A stretch of DNA of 64,000 bases from Acetanaerobacterium elongatum. Its GTDB lineage: Bacteria; Bacillota; Clostridia; Oscillospirales; Ruminococcaceae. Of the stretch, positions 52,354 to 60,366 are shown one piece after another. The stretch lies in assembly GCF_900103835.1 (NCBI RefSeq), contig NZ_FNID01000003.1:48399-112398 (forward strand), read 5' to 3'. Numbering within the stretch: position 1 is the stretch's first letter; each line of letters begins with the position of its first letter. A program made the position numbers and the translations under genes. The notes under the pieces are model-generated. The model was not told where the DNA came from and searched no databases. It saw only the letters and a list, made by a program, of their open reading frames with translations.

Positions 52354-52663
52354 TTTCAACGACAGTGTCGCCGCCTCCATCTCGTTTTCCGCTTATCAGC
52401 AAAACCGCGGCATCACCAACGATGAGCTGCGCTGGTGGCTGCGCGAGGCGGTACTCAATGAGGTGGAAAAGGGGCTTACCGGGCGGCAGTATGAGCTGCT
52501 GACGCTTTACTACTTCCGCGGCTACACCATGCCGCAGCTGGCTGAGCGTTTCGGCATCAATAAATCCACCGTATCGCGCGGGCTTGCGGGGGCCAGAAAC
52601 CGCATTAAAAAGCGTGTTCTGCGCAGACTAAAGGCCGAAAAGAACGGCCTGCCGCTGCTTTAA
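52331..52663 (+). CDS. Mini sigma factor (sigma-70 region 4-like regulator)
   Basis: The 110-residue protein has only a region 4-like helix-turn-helix (GLTGRQYELLTLYYFRGYTM, then LAERFGINKSTVSRGLAGARNRI) with a short N-terminal part (FNDSVAASISFSAYQ) in place of region 2. This resembles phage-type positive control factors such as Xpf of PBSX and ArpU-like proteins. It would activate a distinct promoter set once the XRE/LexA block is lifted. Its targets are not visible here: no phage structural, lysis or integrase gene lies in the window. Confidence 0.8.
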   Translation: MYKSFQADFNDSVAASISFSAYQQNRGITNDELRWWLREAVLNEVEKGLTGRQYELLTLYYFRGYTMPQLAERFGINKSTVSRGLAGARNRIKKRVLRRLKAEKNGLPLL

Positions 52664-52687
52664 TATCACTAAGCCGGCTGCACGCCC

Positions 52688-53059
52688 TCAGCAAAACTCG
52701 GCAAGTGCAGCTTTCTCCTTGCGCGTTAGCTTGTTTACAACATATCGGTAGGAATGATTAATCATCTCCCAAACCTGCTCGTCGGCAACACCCTTATCAA
52801 GGTAAACGGTATTCATGTACGGCTTTAGCCTGTCTGGGCAATGGTAGCCGGGGATTACAATGCCGGGGTACTGCCGGCGGTAAAAGTCGGCGAGCATCGG
52901 CTCACAGCTTAGCGATATCTTATGGTTTTCCGGCATAGGGTAAAGCTGCATAAACAGCTTGCCGCATACCTTATAGCAGGCCGGGATCGGCCCGAACGGA
53001 TAATCCTCATACGCGCCCGGCTTCGCAAGACAATAGCGGATGATATCTTCATTACTCAA
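52688..53059 (-). CDS. MmcQ/YjbR-family protein
   Basis: The 123-residue protein has the family start IRYCLAKPGAYEDYPFGP and the segment MNTVYLDKGVADEQVWEMINHSY. YjbR-like proteins have a double-wing DNA-binding-like fold with unclear role. The likely start is TTG at 53057-53059, with GGGGG upstream; the frame continues upstream to 53086 without a better start. It converges on the mini-sigma operon and is single. Confidence 0.8.
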   Translation of the reverse strand: MSNEDIIRYCLAKPGAYEDYPFGPIPACYKVCGKLFMQLYPMPENHKISLSCEPMLADFYRRQYPGIVIPGYHCPDRLKPYMNTVYLDKGVADEQVWEMINHSYRYVVNKLTRKEKAALAEFC

Positions 53060-53088
53060 CCTAGGTACCCCCTGTTTATAAAGCAAAA

Positions 53089-53120
53089 CCCTCCGTTACC
53101 CTCGGGTAACGGAGGGAGCT
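53089..53120. terminator. Terminator after the CPBP gene
   Basis: CCCTCCGTTACCC (53089-53101) and its complement (53104-53116) form a 13-base stem with TTTT on the minus side and TTTTA on the plus side. Confidence 0.85.
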
Positions 53121-53162
53121 TTTATTGGGTATTCACACCGCCTGCCGCTATCAGCAGCAGCC

Positions 53163-54185
53163 TTACTTCGCTATCAGCGACGTAACGTTTTGCAACAGTC
53201 CGGGAACGGTTACGAGCACTAAAAAGATTACCGTGAGCAGCAGCATAAGGATAACCGGGGCGCTCTTGAACAGCCCAGAGAGCTTCTCGCCCCTTGTAAG
53301 TATCGTGCAGCCGTTGCCAAGGCTCAGCTTATGCCTATAGTTTACCAGTGTTACAATAATCAGCACGATACCCGCAATCAGCACCGCCATTACCAGCAGG
53401 CCGATGATTGCGACCAAACCCAGTCTTTCGGGAGAATAGAGGCTGCTGATGGTAATACCAAGAAAGTTGATAATAAGATGCATCAGCATGCACGGGATAA
53501 CCGAGCCGGACTTAATGAACACCATACCCAGCACAATACCCAGCGCGGTGGCATAGAGCATCTGTGCAACACTGCCGTGGGCAAACCCGAACAGCACCGC
53601 CGAAACCAGCACCGCAAACCAGTTGCCAAAGGGCTTGAGTGTGGAAACCAGCCCGCCTCTGAACAGCAGCTCCTCAAAGATCGGCGCCGCTAAAACAGCC
53701 CATACATAGTTCAGCGCAATACCCAGCGTCCCCTTGGGCATATTCAAAATGGGGTTGCTGTTAAGTACCTGCTGCAGCGAACCGGAGGCGACAATCATTA
53801 CAACGGTTGCAATCAGGTTTACACCAATGGTTACCGTATAGCCCATCGGCACTGCCGCCGCAAACTCCTTGCCCGACATCCGGCTTTTGGCAAAGAGCGC
53901 CTTGAACCGGCCCTCTTTAAACATCCCCAGCGCCCATAAGGCTATGGGGGTTGCGACAAAGTAAACACCCACCGCAGAAAGAGCCAGATCAACAATCTGC
54001 AGCATACTGTCCGAAATTCCCGCAGCCTGCAGGCGTTTCGTCACAATCACATCAATCAGCAAAAAGATTAGCCTTAAGCCCACCCAGATTGAAACCGCGG
54101 TTCCTACCCTTGCTGCCGCCTGTGCAAGCTCAAAGCGCTTCTGCTCTTTATCGGTACCCTGTCCGCTCAATAGAATGTCCTCCAT
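53163..54185 (-). CDS. CPBP-family intramembrane protease, long form
   Basis: The 340-residue protein has about eight hydrophobic segments and the motifs EELLFRGGLVS, FGFAHGSVAQML and LMHLIINFLG with the catalytic Glu and His residues. It is 120 residues longer than the CPBP protein at 18.8-19.4 kb. It follows the two ABC-2-like permease genes by 67 bases on the same strand, so it may belong to that operon and modify or protect against the same peptide or envelope stress. Confidence 0.85.
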   Translation of the reverse strand: MEDILLSGQGTDKEQKRFELAQAAARVGTAVSIWVGLRLIFLLIDVIVTKRLQAAGISDSMLQIVDLALSAVGVYFVATPIALWALGMFKEGRFKALFAKSRMSGKEFAAAVPMGYTVTIGVNLIATVVMIVASGSLQQVLNSNPILNMPKGTLGIALNYVWAVLAAPIFEELLFRGGLVSTLKPFGNWFAVLVSAVLFGFAHGSVAQMLYATALGIVLGMVFIKSGSVIPCMLMHLIINFLGITISSLYSPERLGLVAIIGLLVMAVLIAGIVLIIVTLVNYRHKLSLGNGCTILTRGEKLSGLFKSAPVILMLLLTVIFLVLVTVPGLLQNVTSLIAK

Positions 54186-54252
54186 AATAGTAACTATTCC
54201 TTTCTCGCAAGTTCAAAAGATATATCTTTCAAACTTCTCCCCTTAATTATTA

Positions 54253-54948
54253 CTAGATGCTGTAACGATAGATGAGCCGCCTGCCCACAACGGTAAGCGC
54301 CGCTATCAATAAAACCGCTGCCGCACCCAGTGCAAGGTTCGCGGTAAGCCGGGTGCTCTGCGGAATGGTTTCATACAAATCTATACCCTTTGGCAGCAGC
54401 ATGAATAACGCCGAAACCGCTAAAATCGGCGCCGCCATCATCTTCGCGCCGTAGCGTAACAGCACATAGGCAAATATCCTGCCAAGCGCAGCAAACAGTA
54501 AAAACGATGCTGTCAAAACAAGCGCAAGCCCCGCTATCATGAGTGCTTTCTGCTGCATCTTTTCTGTTATAACGCCTGTCTGCGAGAATGAAAAAAGTAA
54601 AACAACGCCTGCACTTAAAAGCGATATCAGCGCGGAAGCAACCGTATATGCCAGTGTTAAAACAAACGAGCTGCGCAGGTACGCCTTGCGCGTCATACCC
54701 AGCCCTACAGCGCCGGTATACCCTACAGTATACATCATCAGGCAGCAGAATAAAACCACCCATATGTTAAGAATCATGCCCCCGAGCGGTACAATAATGA
54801 ATGCCGTGGCGGCTTCCTGCTTATCAGGCAGTATCAGACCGGTAATCAATATCGCCAAAAAGCCCAGCAGCATAAGCCCGAGGCACACCAGCATGGTAAT
54901 CACGGTTCCACGGTTTACTGAAAGTACTTTTTTAAAATCTTTTATCAT
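54253..54948 (-). CDS. ABC-2-like transporter permease
   Basis: The 231-residue protein has six hydrophobic segments (for example ITMLVCLGLMLLGFLAILI and IIVPLGGMILNIWVVLFCCL) and no other domain, as in the YtrC/YtrD or EcsB-like permeases of Gram-positive ABC systems. It lies 18 bases after another permease gene and is part of an operon with a GntR regulator and an ATPase. The substrate is unknown. Confidence 0.7.
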   Translation of the reverse strand: MIKDFKKVLSVNRGTVITMLVCLGLMLLGFLAILITGLILPDKQEAATAFIIVPLGGMILNIWVVLFCCLMMYTVGYTGAVGLGMTRKAYLRSSFVLTLAYTVASALISLLSAGVVLLFSFSQTGVITEKMQQKALMIAGLALVLTASFLLFAALGRIFAYVLLRYGAKMMAAPILAVSALFMLLPKGIDLYETIPQSTRLTANLALGAAAVLLIAALTVVGRRLIYRYSI

Positions 54949-54966
54949 AAAAGCCCCAGCCTTTCC

Positions 54967-55641
54967 TTATACATTCAGCTTGCGAATCTGGGGATATGCA
55001 ATACCGTACAATGCAAGGCCCAGTACTGCGGCACCGCCCAGCAGCATTGCAACAACGGTATTGCTGAAGGTTAGCGTCAAACTGTTTTCGGTAAACACAG
55101 CAACCGAAAACCCGCCGCACGCGCCGCCCAGAATTACCAGCACTATGGCTGCGATATAAAACACCTTTCGCCCGAACCGTCCCATTAAAATTCCAAGCAG
55201 GGTGCCGACTCCTAAGGCAAGCATGCTCAGGCAGATTGCCGGCAGCAGCACCTGTGTTGAAAGCGCAAGCCTTCCAAGCTCAACCGCCGCATCGCGCCTG
55301 ATGAAATAGAATAAGGCCGAGGTTAACAGCAGCGAGCCTTCGGTACAAACCGTGAATGAAATAAAAGACGAAATAATGTTGCTGAAATAGAATACTCGCC
55401 GGGTGCTGCCCATGCTGATATAGGTGGGCAGGTAAATCAGTACGCGTGTCATACTTAAGGTAAGGTAGCCTGCCGGCATGGCGATTAAAACCATCAGCAG
55501 CATAAACGACTGCCCGCTCTCAAACGTACTGCCGCTTAGTGATAAAACGGTAAATATCACCGGTACTATCAGGCAGAGCATTAACGCTTGCCTAAGCATA
55601 TCGCAAAAATCAGTTTTTAGCTGCTTTATAAATAAATTCAT
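54967..55641 (-). CDS. ABC-2-like transporter permease
   Basis: The 224-residue protein has six hydrophobic segments and a cytoplasmic start FIKQLKTDFCDMLRQALML. It is similar in size and layout to the next gene, so the two probably form a heterodimeric permease. It starts 13 bases after the ATPase gene ends. Confidence 0.7.
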   Translation of the reverse strand: MNLFIKQLKTDFCDMLRQALMLCLIVPVIFTVLSLSGSTFESGQSFMLLMVLIAMPAGYLTLSMTRVLIYLPTYISMGSTRRVFYFSNIISSFISFTVCTEGSLLLTSALFYFIRRDAAVELGRLALSTQVLLPAICLSMLALGVGTLLGILMGRFGRKVFYIAAIVLVILGGACGGFSVAVFTENSLTLTFSNTVVAMLLGGAAVLGLALYGIAYPQIRKLNV

Positions 55642-55654
55642 TCTTAATCACCCC

Positions 55655-56560
55655 TTAAGCCAGCGCCGGAGCGGCAGCATTTGCGGTGCTTTCATACTGC
55701 TCGGTAAGGTAAACAAAAATCTTCTGCAGGCTTACGGGCGAAACATCTACATCATACTGCTCAAACTGTTCGTTGCCGTTCAGCCTTACGCACACGGTAA
55801 GACTCTTGCCTAAGCCCTCGCGGTGTACTACCTGCAGCCCTTTGATGGCCTCGCTTACGGTGTCTTCCCTGCCGCTTACATAGGCATACTGCGCGCGCAG
55901 CTCCTCGGTGTTTCGCTTAAGCATAATCCTGCCCGCATCCACCAGCACCACCTCTTCAAACACATTGCTGGCTTCATCAATAATGTGGGTGGAGATGATA
56001 TAGGTACGGGGGTTTTCCATATAATCATCCAGCAGCAGCTGATAAAACTTCTCACGCATCATCACGTCCAGGCCCGCCACCGGTTCATCCAAAAAGGTAA
56101 TAGGCGCGCGAGAGGCAAGCGCTATGATGATGCTCACCATCGAAAGCATACCTTTTGAAAGCTTGTTGATCGGCTTTTTGATGTCGAGCTTGAACTCCAC
56201 CAGCAGCCTTTTGGCATATTCCTCATCCCAGTTGGGGTAGAAGATTCTCGCAATGCGGAAAAGCTCCTTTACCTTGCGGGTATCCGGCCCAAAGGCGGTA
56301 GAGGCGCTTAGCTCGCGCGAGAAGCAGATCTTCTCCATTACCTCGCTGTTTTCCCACACCGGCAGCCCATAGGAGGAAACACTGCCCTCGTCGGCAAAGT
56401 TCTGCCCCGCAAGAATACCCAGCAGCGTGGTTTTACCCGCGCCGTTTCTGCCAATCAGCCCGTAAATCTTGTTTTCATCCAGTGTTAAATCCACGCCGTT
56501 TAGGGCGGTTGTTTTTCCAAAACGCTTTATAACCCCGTTGCACTCTAAAACTGTAGCCAT
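55655..56560 (-). CDS. ABC transporter ATP-binding protein, YtrB-like
   Basis: The 301-residue ATPase has Walker A GRNGAGKTT, a variant signature LSKGMLSMVSI in place of LSGGQ, Walker B ITFLDEPVAGLD and switch STHIIDE. This signature and the C-terminal extension are typical of ATPases next to YtrA regulators. I chose the ATG at 56560 (AAAGGAAAG upstream). It powers the two permeases downstream, probably in resistance to or sensing of cell-wall-active compounds. Confidence 0.85.
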   Translation of the reverse strand: MATVLECNGVIKRFGKTTALNGVDLTLDENKIYGLIGRNGAGKTTLLGILAGQNFADEGSVSSYGLPVWENSEVMEKICFSRELSASTAFGPDTRKVKELFRIARIFYPNWDEEYAKRLLVEFKLDIKKPINKLSKGMLSMVSIIIALASRAPITFLDEPVAGLDVMMREKFYQLLLDDYMENPRTYIISTHIIDEASNVFEEVVLVDAGRIMLKRNTEELRAQYAYVSGREDTVSEAIKGLQVVHREGLGKSLTVCVRLNGNEQFEQYDVDVSPVSLQKIFVYLTEQYESTANAAAPALA

Positions 56561-56639
56561 TGTAAACTTTCCTTTCATCTCTCTAAAACTCATAGAGCCC
56601 CGCTAAAAACATTGCTTATACCAATCTCATAAGATAGCG

Positions 56640-57014
56640 CTACTGCCCTGAATGCTGCACCCGCTTAATCATCTCAACCAGTTCCTCGGTGTCAATATTC
56701 AGCTGCCTGGCCTCTCGCACCAGCGAAACCACATACTTTTCGTAAAAGCCTTCCTTGCGCTTTACAATAATCTGGCGTTTACCGCCTTCGGTTACAAACA
56801 TACCGATCCCCCTCTTCTTAAAAAGAATTCCCTCGTCAACCAGAATGTTTACGCCCTTTGCCGCCGTTGCGGGGTTAATCTTATACAATGCCGCCAGCTG
56901 GTTGGTGGAAGGTATCGCTTCGCCCTCTGCGAGTATATCTCTCAGGATATCGTCTTCGATCTTTCTTGCGATTTGAATGTATATCGATTGTTCCGTATTC
57001 AGATTAGTGTTCAA
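56640..57014 (-). CDS. YtrA-subfamily GntR regulator
   Basis: The 124-residue protein has the GntR winged helix (YIQIARKIEDDILRDILAEG and LAALYKINPATAAKGVNILV) and the short YtrA-type dimerisation tail. The start is TTG at 57012-57014, with AGGAGG ten bases upstream; the longer frame to 57044 has no ribosome site. YtrA-like proteins repress the ABC operon they head and are relieved by cell-wall antibiotics in Bacillus. Confidence 0.85.
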   Translation of the reverse strand: MNTNLNTEQSIYIQIARKIEDDILRDILAEGEAIPSTNQLAALYKINPATAAKGVNILVDEGILFKKRGIGMFVTEGGKRQIIVKRKEGFYEKYVVSLVREARQLNIDTEELVEMIKRVQHSGQ

Positions 57015-57059
57015 TCCATTAGCACCTCCTGATGCCCACCTCATTAGTCAAGTGGTTCA

Positions 57060-57071
57060 TTACTTATGTAA
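57060..57071. promoter_or_regulatory. Candidate operator of the YtrA-like regulator
   Basis: TTAC-TTAT-GTAA is an inverted repeat directly after the -10 box of the GntR/ABC operon promoter, covering the expected transcription start. Confidence 0.4.
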
Positions 57072-57074
57072 CTA

Positions 57075-57103
57075 ACTATATATCCTCTTCCACGGTTTGT
57101 CAA
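57075..57103 (-). promoter_or_regulatory. Promoter of the GntR/ABC operon
   Basis: On the minus strand TTGACA (57098-57103) and TATAGT (57075-57080) are exactly 17 bases apart. Confidence 0.75.
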
Positions 57104-57132
57104 TAGGCTTTCAGAATTATTTTTTCTTTTGC

Positions 57133-57160
57133 TTGCAATTTCAAATAAATATGCTATATT
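57133..57160 (+). promoter_or_regulatory. Promoter of the riboswitch/P-type ATPase unit
   Basis: TTGCAA (57133-57138) and TATATT (57155-57160) with a 16-base spacer, just before the riboswitch leader. Confidence 0.6.
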
Positions 57161-57177
57161 ATAGATACAGTTAAATA

Positions 57178-57310
57178 ACTGCTAATTGGGAGTAGTTTTA
57201 AATCTCAAATCAACAAGCATGGGCCTTTGGGCTCTGGTTTGAGGTCCGTAAGGTAACAAGACTTTTAGCGTGTTTCGGGCTTTCCCCGCTTCACGTTAAG
57301 GTCTTTTTTT
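57178..57310 (+). ncRNA. yybP-ykoY-type (manganese) riboswitch with terminator
   Basis: The leader has the conserved GGGAGTAG (57188-57195) and AACAAGAC (57255-57262) of the yybP-ykoY aptamer, a helix CTCAAA/TTTGAG (57204-57209 with 57238-57243) and a CC-GTAA-GG hairpin. GCTAA (57181-57185) can pair with TTAGC (57265-57269) as P1. The same 3' bases belong to a terminator stem (57260-57272 with 57292-57303, then TTTTTTT). Ligand binding would hold P1, prevent the terminator and switch the gene on. This RNA class senses Mn2+ and often precedes P-type ATPases. Confidence 0.75.
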
Positions 57311-57415
57311 ATTATCCTCCATTTGAAATGTTAATGGACAGTAATCACGGAATAATAAAGGTATGTTCCCCTTGGCTGATTCAACAAACGGTTACATAAT
57401 CAAAGGAGAGTTATT

Positions 57416-60088
57416 ATGTTCGAACAGAAATCCGTTCAGCAGGCCTGCGAGGTGCTGCAAACCAACCCCGCAACCGGCCTTTCGGCAGACGAGGTGCAAA
57501 AGCGCCTAACCCAAAACGGGCCGAATGAGTTTGCCGAAAAAAAGCCAAAGTCCAAGCTGATGATGTTTTTAAGCCAGCTTAATGACCCGATGATCTTCAT
57601 CCTGTTTGCGGCAGCGGCAATCTCTATTTTTTTGCGGGAGTTCAGCGACGCGTGCATCATCCTCGCGGTGGTGCTGCTAAACGCCTTTGTGGGCATGACA
57701 CAGGAGGCCAAGGCCGAGCAGGCCTTACAGGCGCTTAAAAAGCTCTCGAGCCCATCCGCGCTGGTGAGGCGCGGGGGAAAGCTATTGGATATCCCTGCGC
57801 GGGAGCTGGTGCCGGGCGATGTGGTAATACTGGATGCCGGGCGCGTGGTGCCCACCGATCTTCGGCTGCTTACCGCGGTAAACCTCAAGGTGGATGAATC
57901 GGCGCTCACCGGTGAATCGGTGCCCAGCGAGAAAAACGCCGAGTTTACCGCCGAGGGCGAGATCGGCATCGGCGACCGTATAAACATGGCCTACTCCTCC
58001 ACCAGTATAACCTACGGGCGCGGCGAGGGCGTTGTTACCGCCACCGGCATGAATACCGAGATCGGCCGCATCGCCCAGATGATCAGCAGCAATAAGGATG
58101 AGATGACCCCGCTGCAAAAGCGCCTGGCCGACCTTGGCAAGCTGCTGGGTATTCTGGCGGTGGTTATCTGTGCGCTGATGTTCGGCATCGCGGTGCTGCA
58201 GCAGCGCGATATCCCCGAGATGCTGCTTACCGCCATCTCGCTTGCGGTGGCGGCTATACCTGAAGGCCTGCCCGCGGTGGTAACCATTGTGCTCGCCTTA
58301 GGCGTTTCACGCATGGTAAAGGTAAACACCATCGTGCGCCGCCTGCCCTCGGTTGAAACGTTGGGCGCGGTGAGCGTGGTATGCTCGGATAAAACCGGCA
58401 CCCTTACCCAAAACCGCATGACGGTGGAGCAGGTGTACTCCGGCGGCGCACTCAAGCCCGCCTCGCAACTTACCCCCGATGGTGCCGACCGGCTGCTGCT
58501 GGAGGGTTTTATCCTGTGCAACGATGCCTCCGTCAAGGGCAGCGCGCGCATCGGCGACCCTACCGAGATCGCACTTCTGGATATGGGCGACCCCCTGGGG
58601 CTTGCGCGTGAGGAGCTGGAGAAGCAGTTTTCGCGTATCAACGAGCTGGCGTTTGATTCCGACCGAAAGATGATGACCACCGTGCACCGCGCGCCCGACG
58701 GCAAGCTTGTGGCCTACACCAAGGGCGGCATGGATGTGCTGCTGGCCCGCTGCGACGGAATTATTGAAAACAGCCAGAAGCGCACGCTTGCCGACAGCGA
58801 CCGCAAGGCGATAGAAGAGGCCGCGCGCAGGATGGCCGAAAAGGCCTTGCGCGTGCTGGCCCTTGCCGTAAAATACAACGACGACAGCGCCACAGAGCAA
58901 GGTCTTGCGTTTGTGGGGCTGGTTGGCATGATCGACCCGCCGCGCCCCGAGGCGAAAGACGCCGTTCAAATGTTCAGAAATGCGTCGATACGCACGGTGA
59001 TGATTACCGGCGACCACAAAGACACCGCCTTTGCCATCGCGCGGGACTTAGGTATTGCGCACAACAGCGGCGAGTGCATCACCGGCAGTGAACTGAACGC
59101 CCTTACGCAGGAGCAGCTCAACGAGCGTGTGGAGCACCTGCGCGTGTTCGCCCGTGTATCGCCCGAGCATAAGGTGATGATTGTAAAGGCGTTCCAGTCA
59201 CAGGGCTACATTGTTTCGATGACCGGCGACGGTGTAAACGATGCGCCCTCGCTCAAGGCTGCGGATATCGGCGTGGCGATGGGCATTACGGGCACCGACG
59301 TTGCCAAGGGAGCCGCGGACATGGTGCTAACCGACGACAACTTTGCCACCATCGAAAAGGCGGTGGAGGAAGGCCGCAACATCTACGGCAACATCAAAAA
59401 GACGGTGCTGTTTTTGCTTTCGTCCAACTTCGGCGAGGTAATGGCCATGTTCACCTCCATTGCGCTGGGGCTGGCCTCGCCGCTTAAGGCAATTCATATC
59501 CTGTGGGTAAACCTGATTACCGACTCGCTGCCCGGCCTCGCCCTTGGGGTAGACAGCAAGGATAAGGAGATTATGAAGGCGCCGCCCCGCAACCCCGGCG
59601 AAAGCCTGTTCGCGCACGGCGGCTTTGCCCTTACGCTGTTTTACGGTGCCGTAATCGCCGCCATCACCCTCTGCGCGTTTTTGTTCCTGCCCGTGAGCTT
59701 GCTGCTGCAAAACGGCACCGCCGTTACCCTTGAAAGCATTAAGGGTATATTTGCCGCTGATAATATCCTAACCCGCTCGCAAACCTACGCATTTGTGGTA
59801 TTGGGTATATCGCAGCTGTTCCACGCCATCGGTATGCGCAACCTTGATAAATCAATCTTCCGCATGAACCACCTGAGCAACCGCTTGATGATTCTGGCCT
59901 TCTTTGCGGGGCTACTGCTGCAGATTGCCGTTACCGAGCTGCCGTTCTTAACCGTGCTGTTCGGCACCACACCGCTTTCACTGCTCGAATGGGTGAACCT
60001 GCTGCTGATTTCGATGGTACCGCTGGTGTTCCATGAGATGATTGTACTCATACGCTTTATTGCAAGAAAGGCAAAGGCTGCAAAATAA
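57416..60088 (+). CDS. P-type cation ATPase (Ca2+/Mn2+ exporter type)
   Basis: The 890-residue pump has an actuator domain with TGES (residues 165-168), the phosphorylated Asp325 in SDKTGTLT, MTGDGVND near residue 602 and ten hydrophobic segments. The ion-site residues follow SERCA-like type II pumps: PEGLPA in M4, SNFGEVMAM in M5 and VNLITDSLPG in M6. These sites carry Ca2+ or Mn2+. The manganese-type riboswitch upstream makes Mn2+ export the better guess. AAAGGAGAG precedes the ATG. Confidence 0.92.
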   Translation: MFEQKSVQQACEVLQTNPATGLSADEVQKRLTQNGPNEFAEKKPKSKLMMFLSQLNDPMIFILFAAAAISIFLREFSDACIILAVVLLNAFVGMTQEAKAEQALQALKKLSSPSALVRRGGKLLDIPARELVPGDVVILDAGRVVPTDLRLLTAVNLKVDESALTGESVPSEKNAEFTAEGEIGIGDRINMAYSSTSITYGRGEGVVTATGMNTEIGRIAQMISSNKDEMTPLQKRLADLGKLLGILAVVICALMFGIAVLQQRDIPEMLLTAISLAVAAIPEGLPAVVTIVLALGVSRMVKVNTIVRRLPSVETLGAVSVVCSDKTGTLTQNRMTVEQVYSGGALKPASQLTPDGADRLLLEGFILCNDASVKGSARIGDPTEIALLDMGDPLGLAREELEKQFSRINELAFDSDRKMMTTVHRAPDGKLVAYTKGGMDVLLARCDGIIENSQKRTLADSDRKAIEEAARRMAEKALRVLALAVKYNDDSATEQGLAFVGLVGMIDPPRPEAKDAVQMFRNASIRTVMITGDHKDTAFAIARDLGIAHNSGECITGSELNALTQEQLNERVEHLRVFARVSPEHKVMIVKAFQSQGYIVSMTGDGVNDAPSLKAADIGVAMGITGTDVAKGAADMVLTDDNFATIEKAVEEGRNIYGNIKKTVLFLLSSNFGEVMAMFTSIALGLASPLKAIHILWVNLITDSLPGLALGVDSKDKEIMKAPPRNPGESLFAHGGFALTLFYGAVIAAITLCAFLFLPVSLLLQNGTAVTLESIKGIFAADNILTRSQTYAFVVLGISQLFHAIGMRNLDKSIFRMNHLSNRLMILAFFAGLLLQIAVTELPFLTVLFGTTPLSLLEWVNLLLISMVPLVFHEMIVLIRFIARKAKAAK

Positions 60089-60144
60089 TTCTAACGTAAA
60101 ATCCACTCGTGCTGCATAATCACACATATATCTGGGGATACGTT

Positions 60145-60222
60145 GTAGGGGCGCGCATTGCGCGCCCGCGGTTTCAACACAGACTGGATAATATCCGCGG
60201 GAGGCCAATGGCCGCCCCTGCA
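60145..60222. repeat. Inverted pair of palindromic repeat units, best-preserved copy
   Basis: A forward unit (60145-60171: GTAGGGGCG start, CGCGCATTGCGCG core, CCCGCGG end) and a reverse unit (60195-60222: CCGCGGG, GGCCAATGGCC core, CGCCCCTGCA end) face each other 23 bases apart. Outer ends and inner CCGCGG ends are both inverted repeats, so the 78 bases look like one composite element. Confidence 0.8.
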
Positions 60223-60366
60223 AAACCGCGAATTTTCTCTCTTCATCCGCTTAATTGTCCCTTGAATGGTTCTTCCCGCTATTGACAATACTAATACTGA
60301 TTAGAATTGTGATGACGCAGGAAGAAAACTTGTTTTCTCTTGCGTTTTGGGAGGGACAGCTTTCGG

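Noticed and set aside
50449..52663. Toxin-antitoxin module of the XRE/ImmA type (HigBA- or COG2856-like)
   Set aside because: The protease motif is intact, the partner is a repressor with a divergent sigma-like target operon, and no toxin fold is apparent; a phage-type switch fits better.
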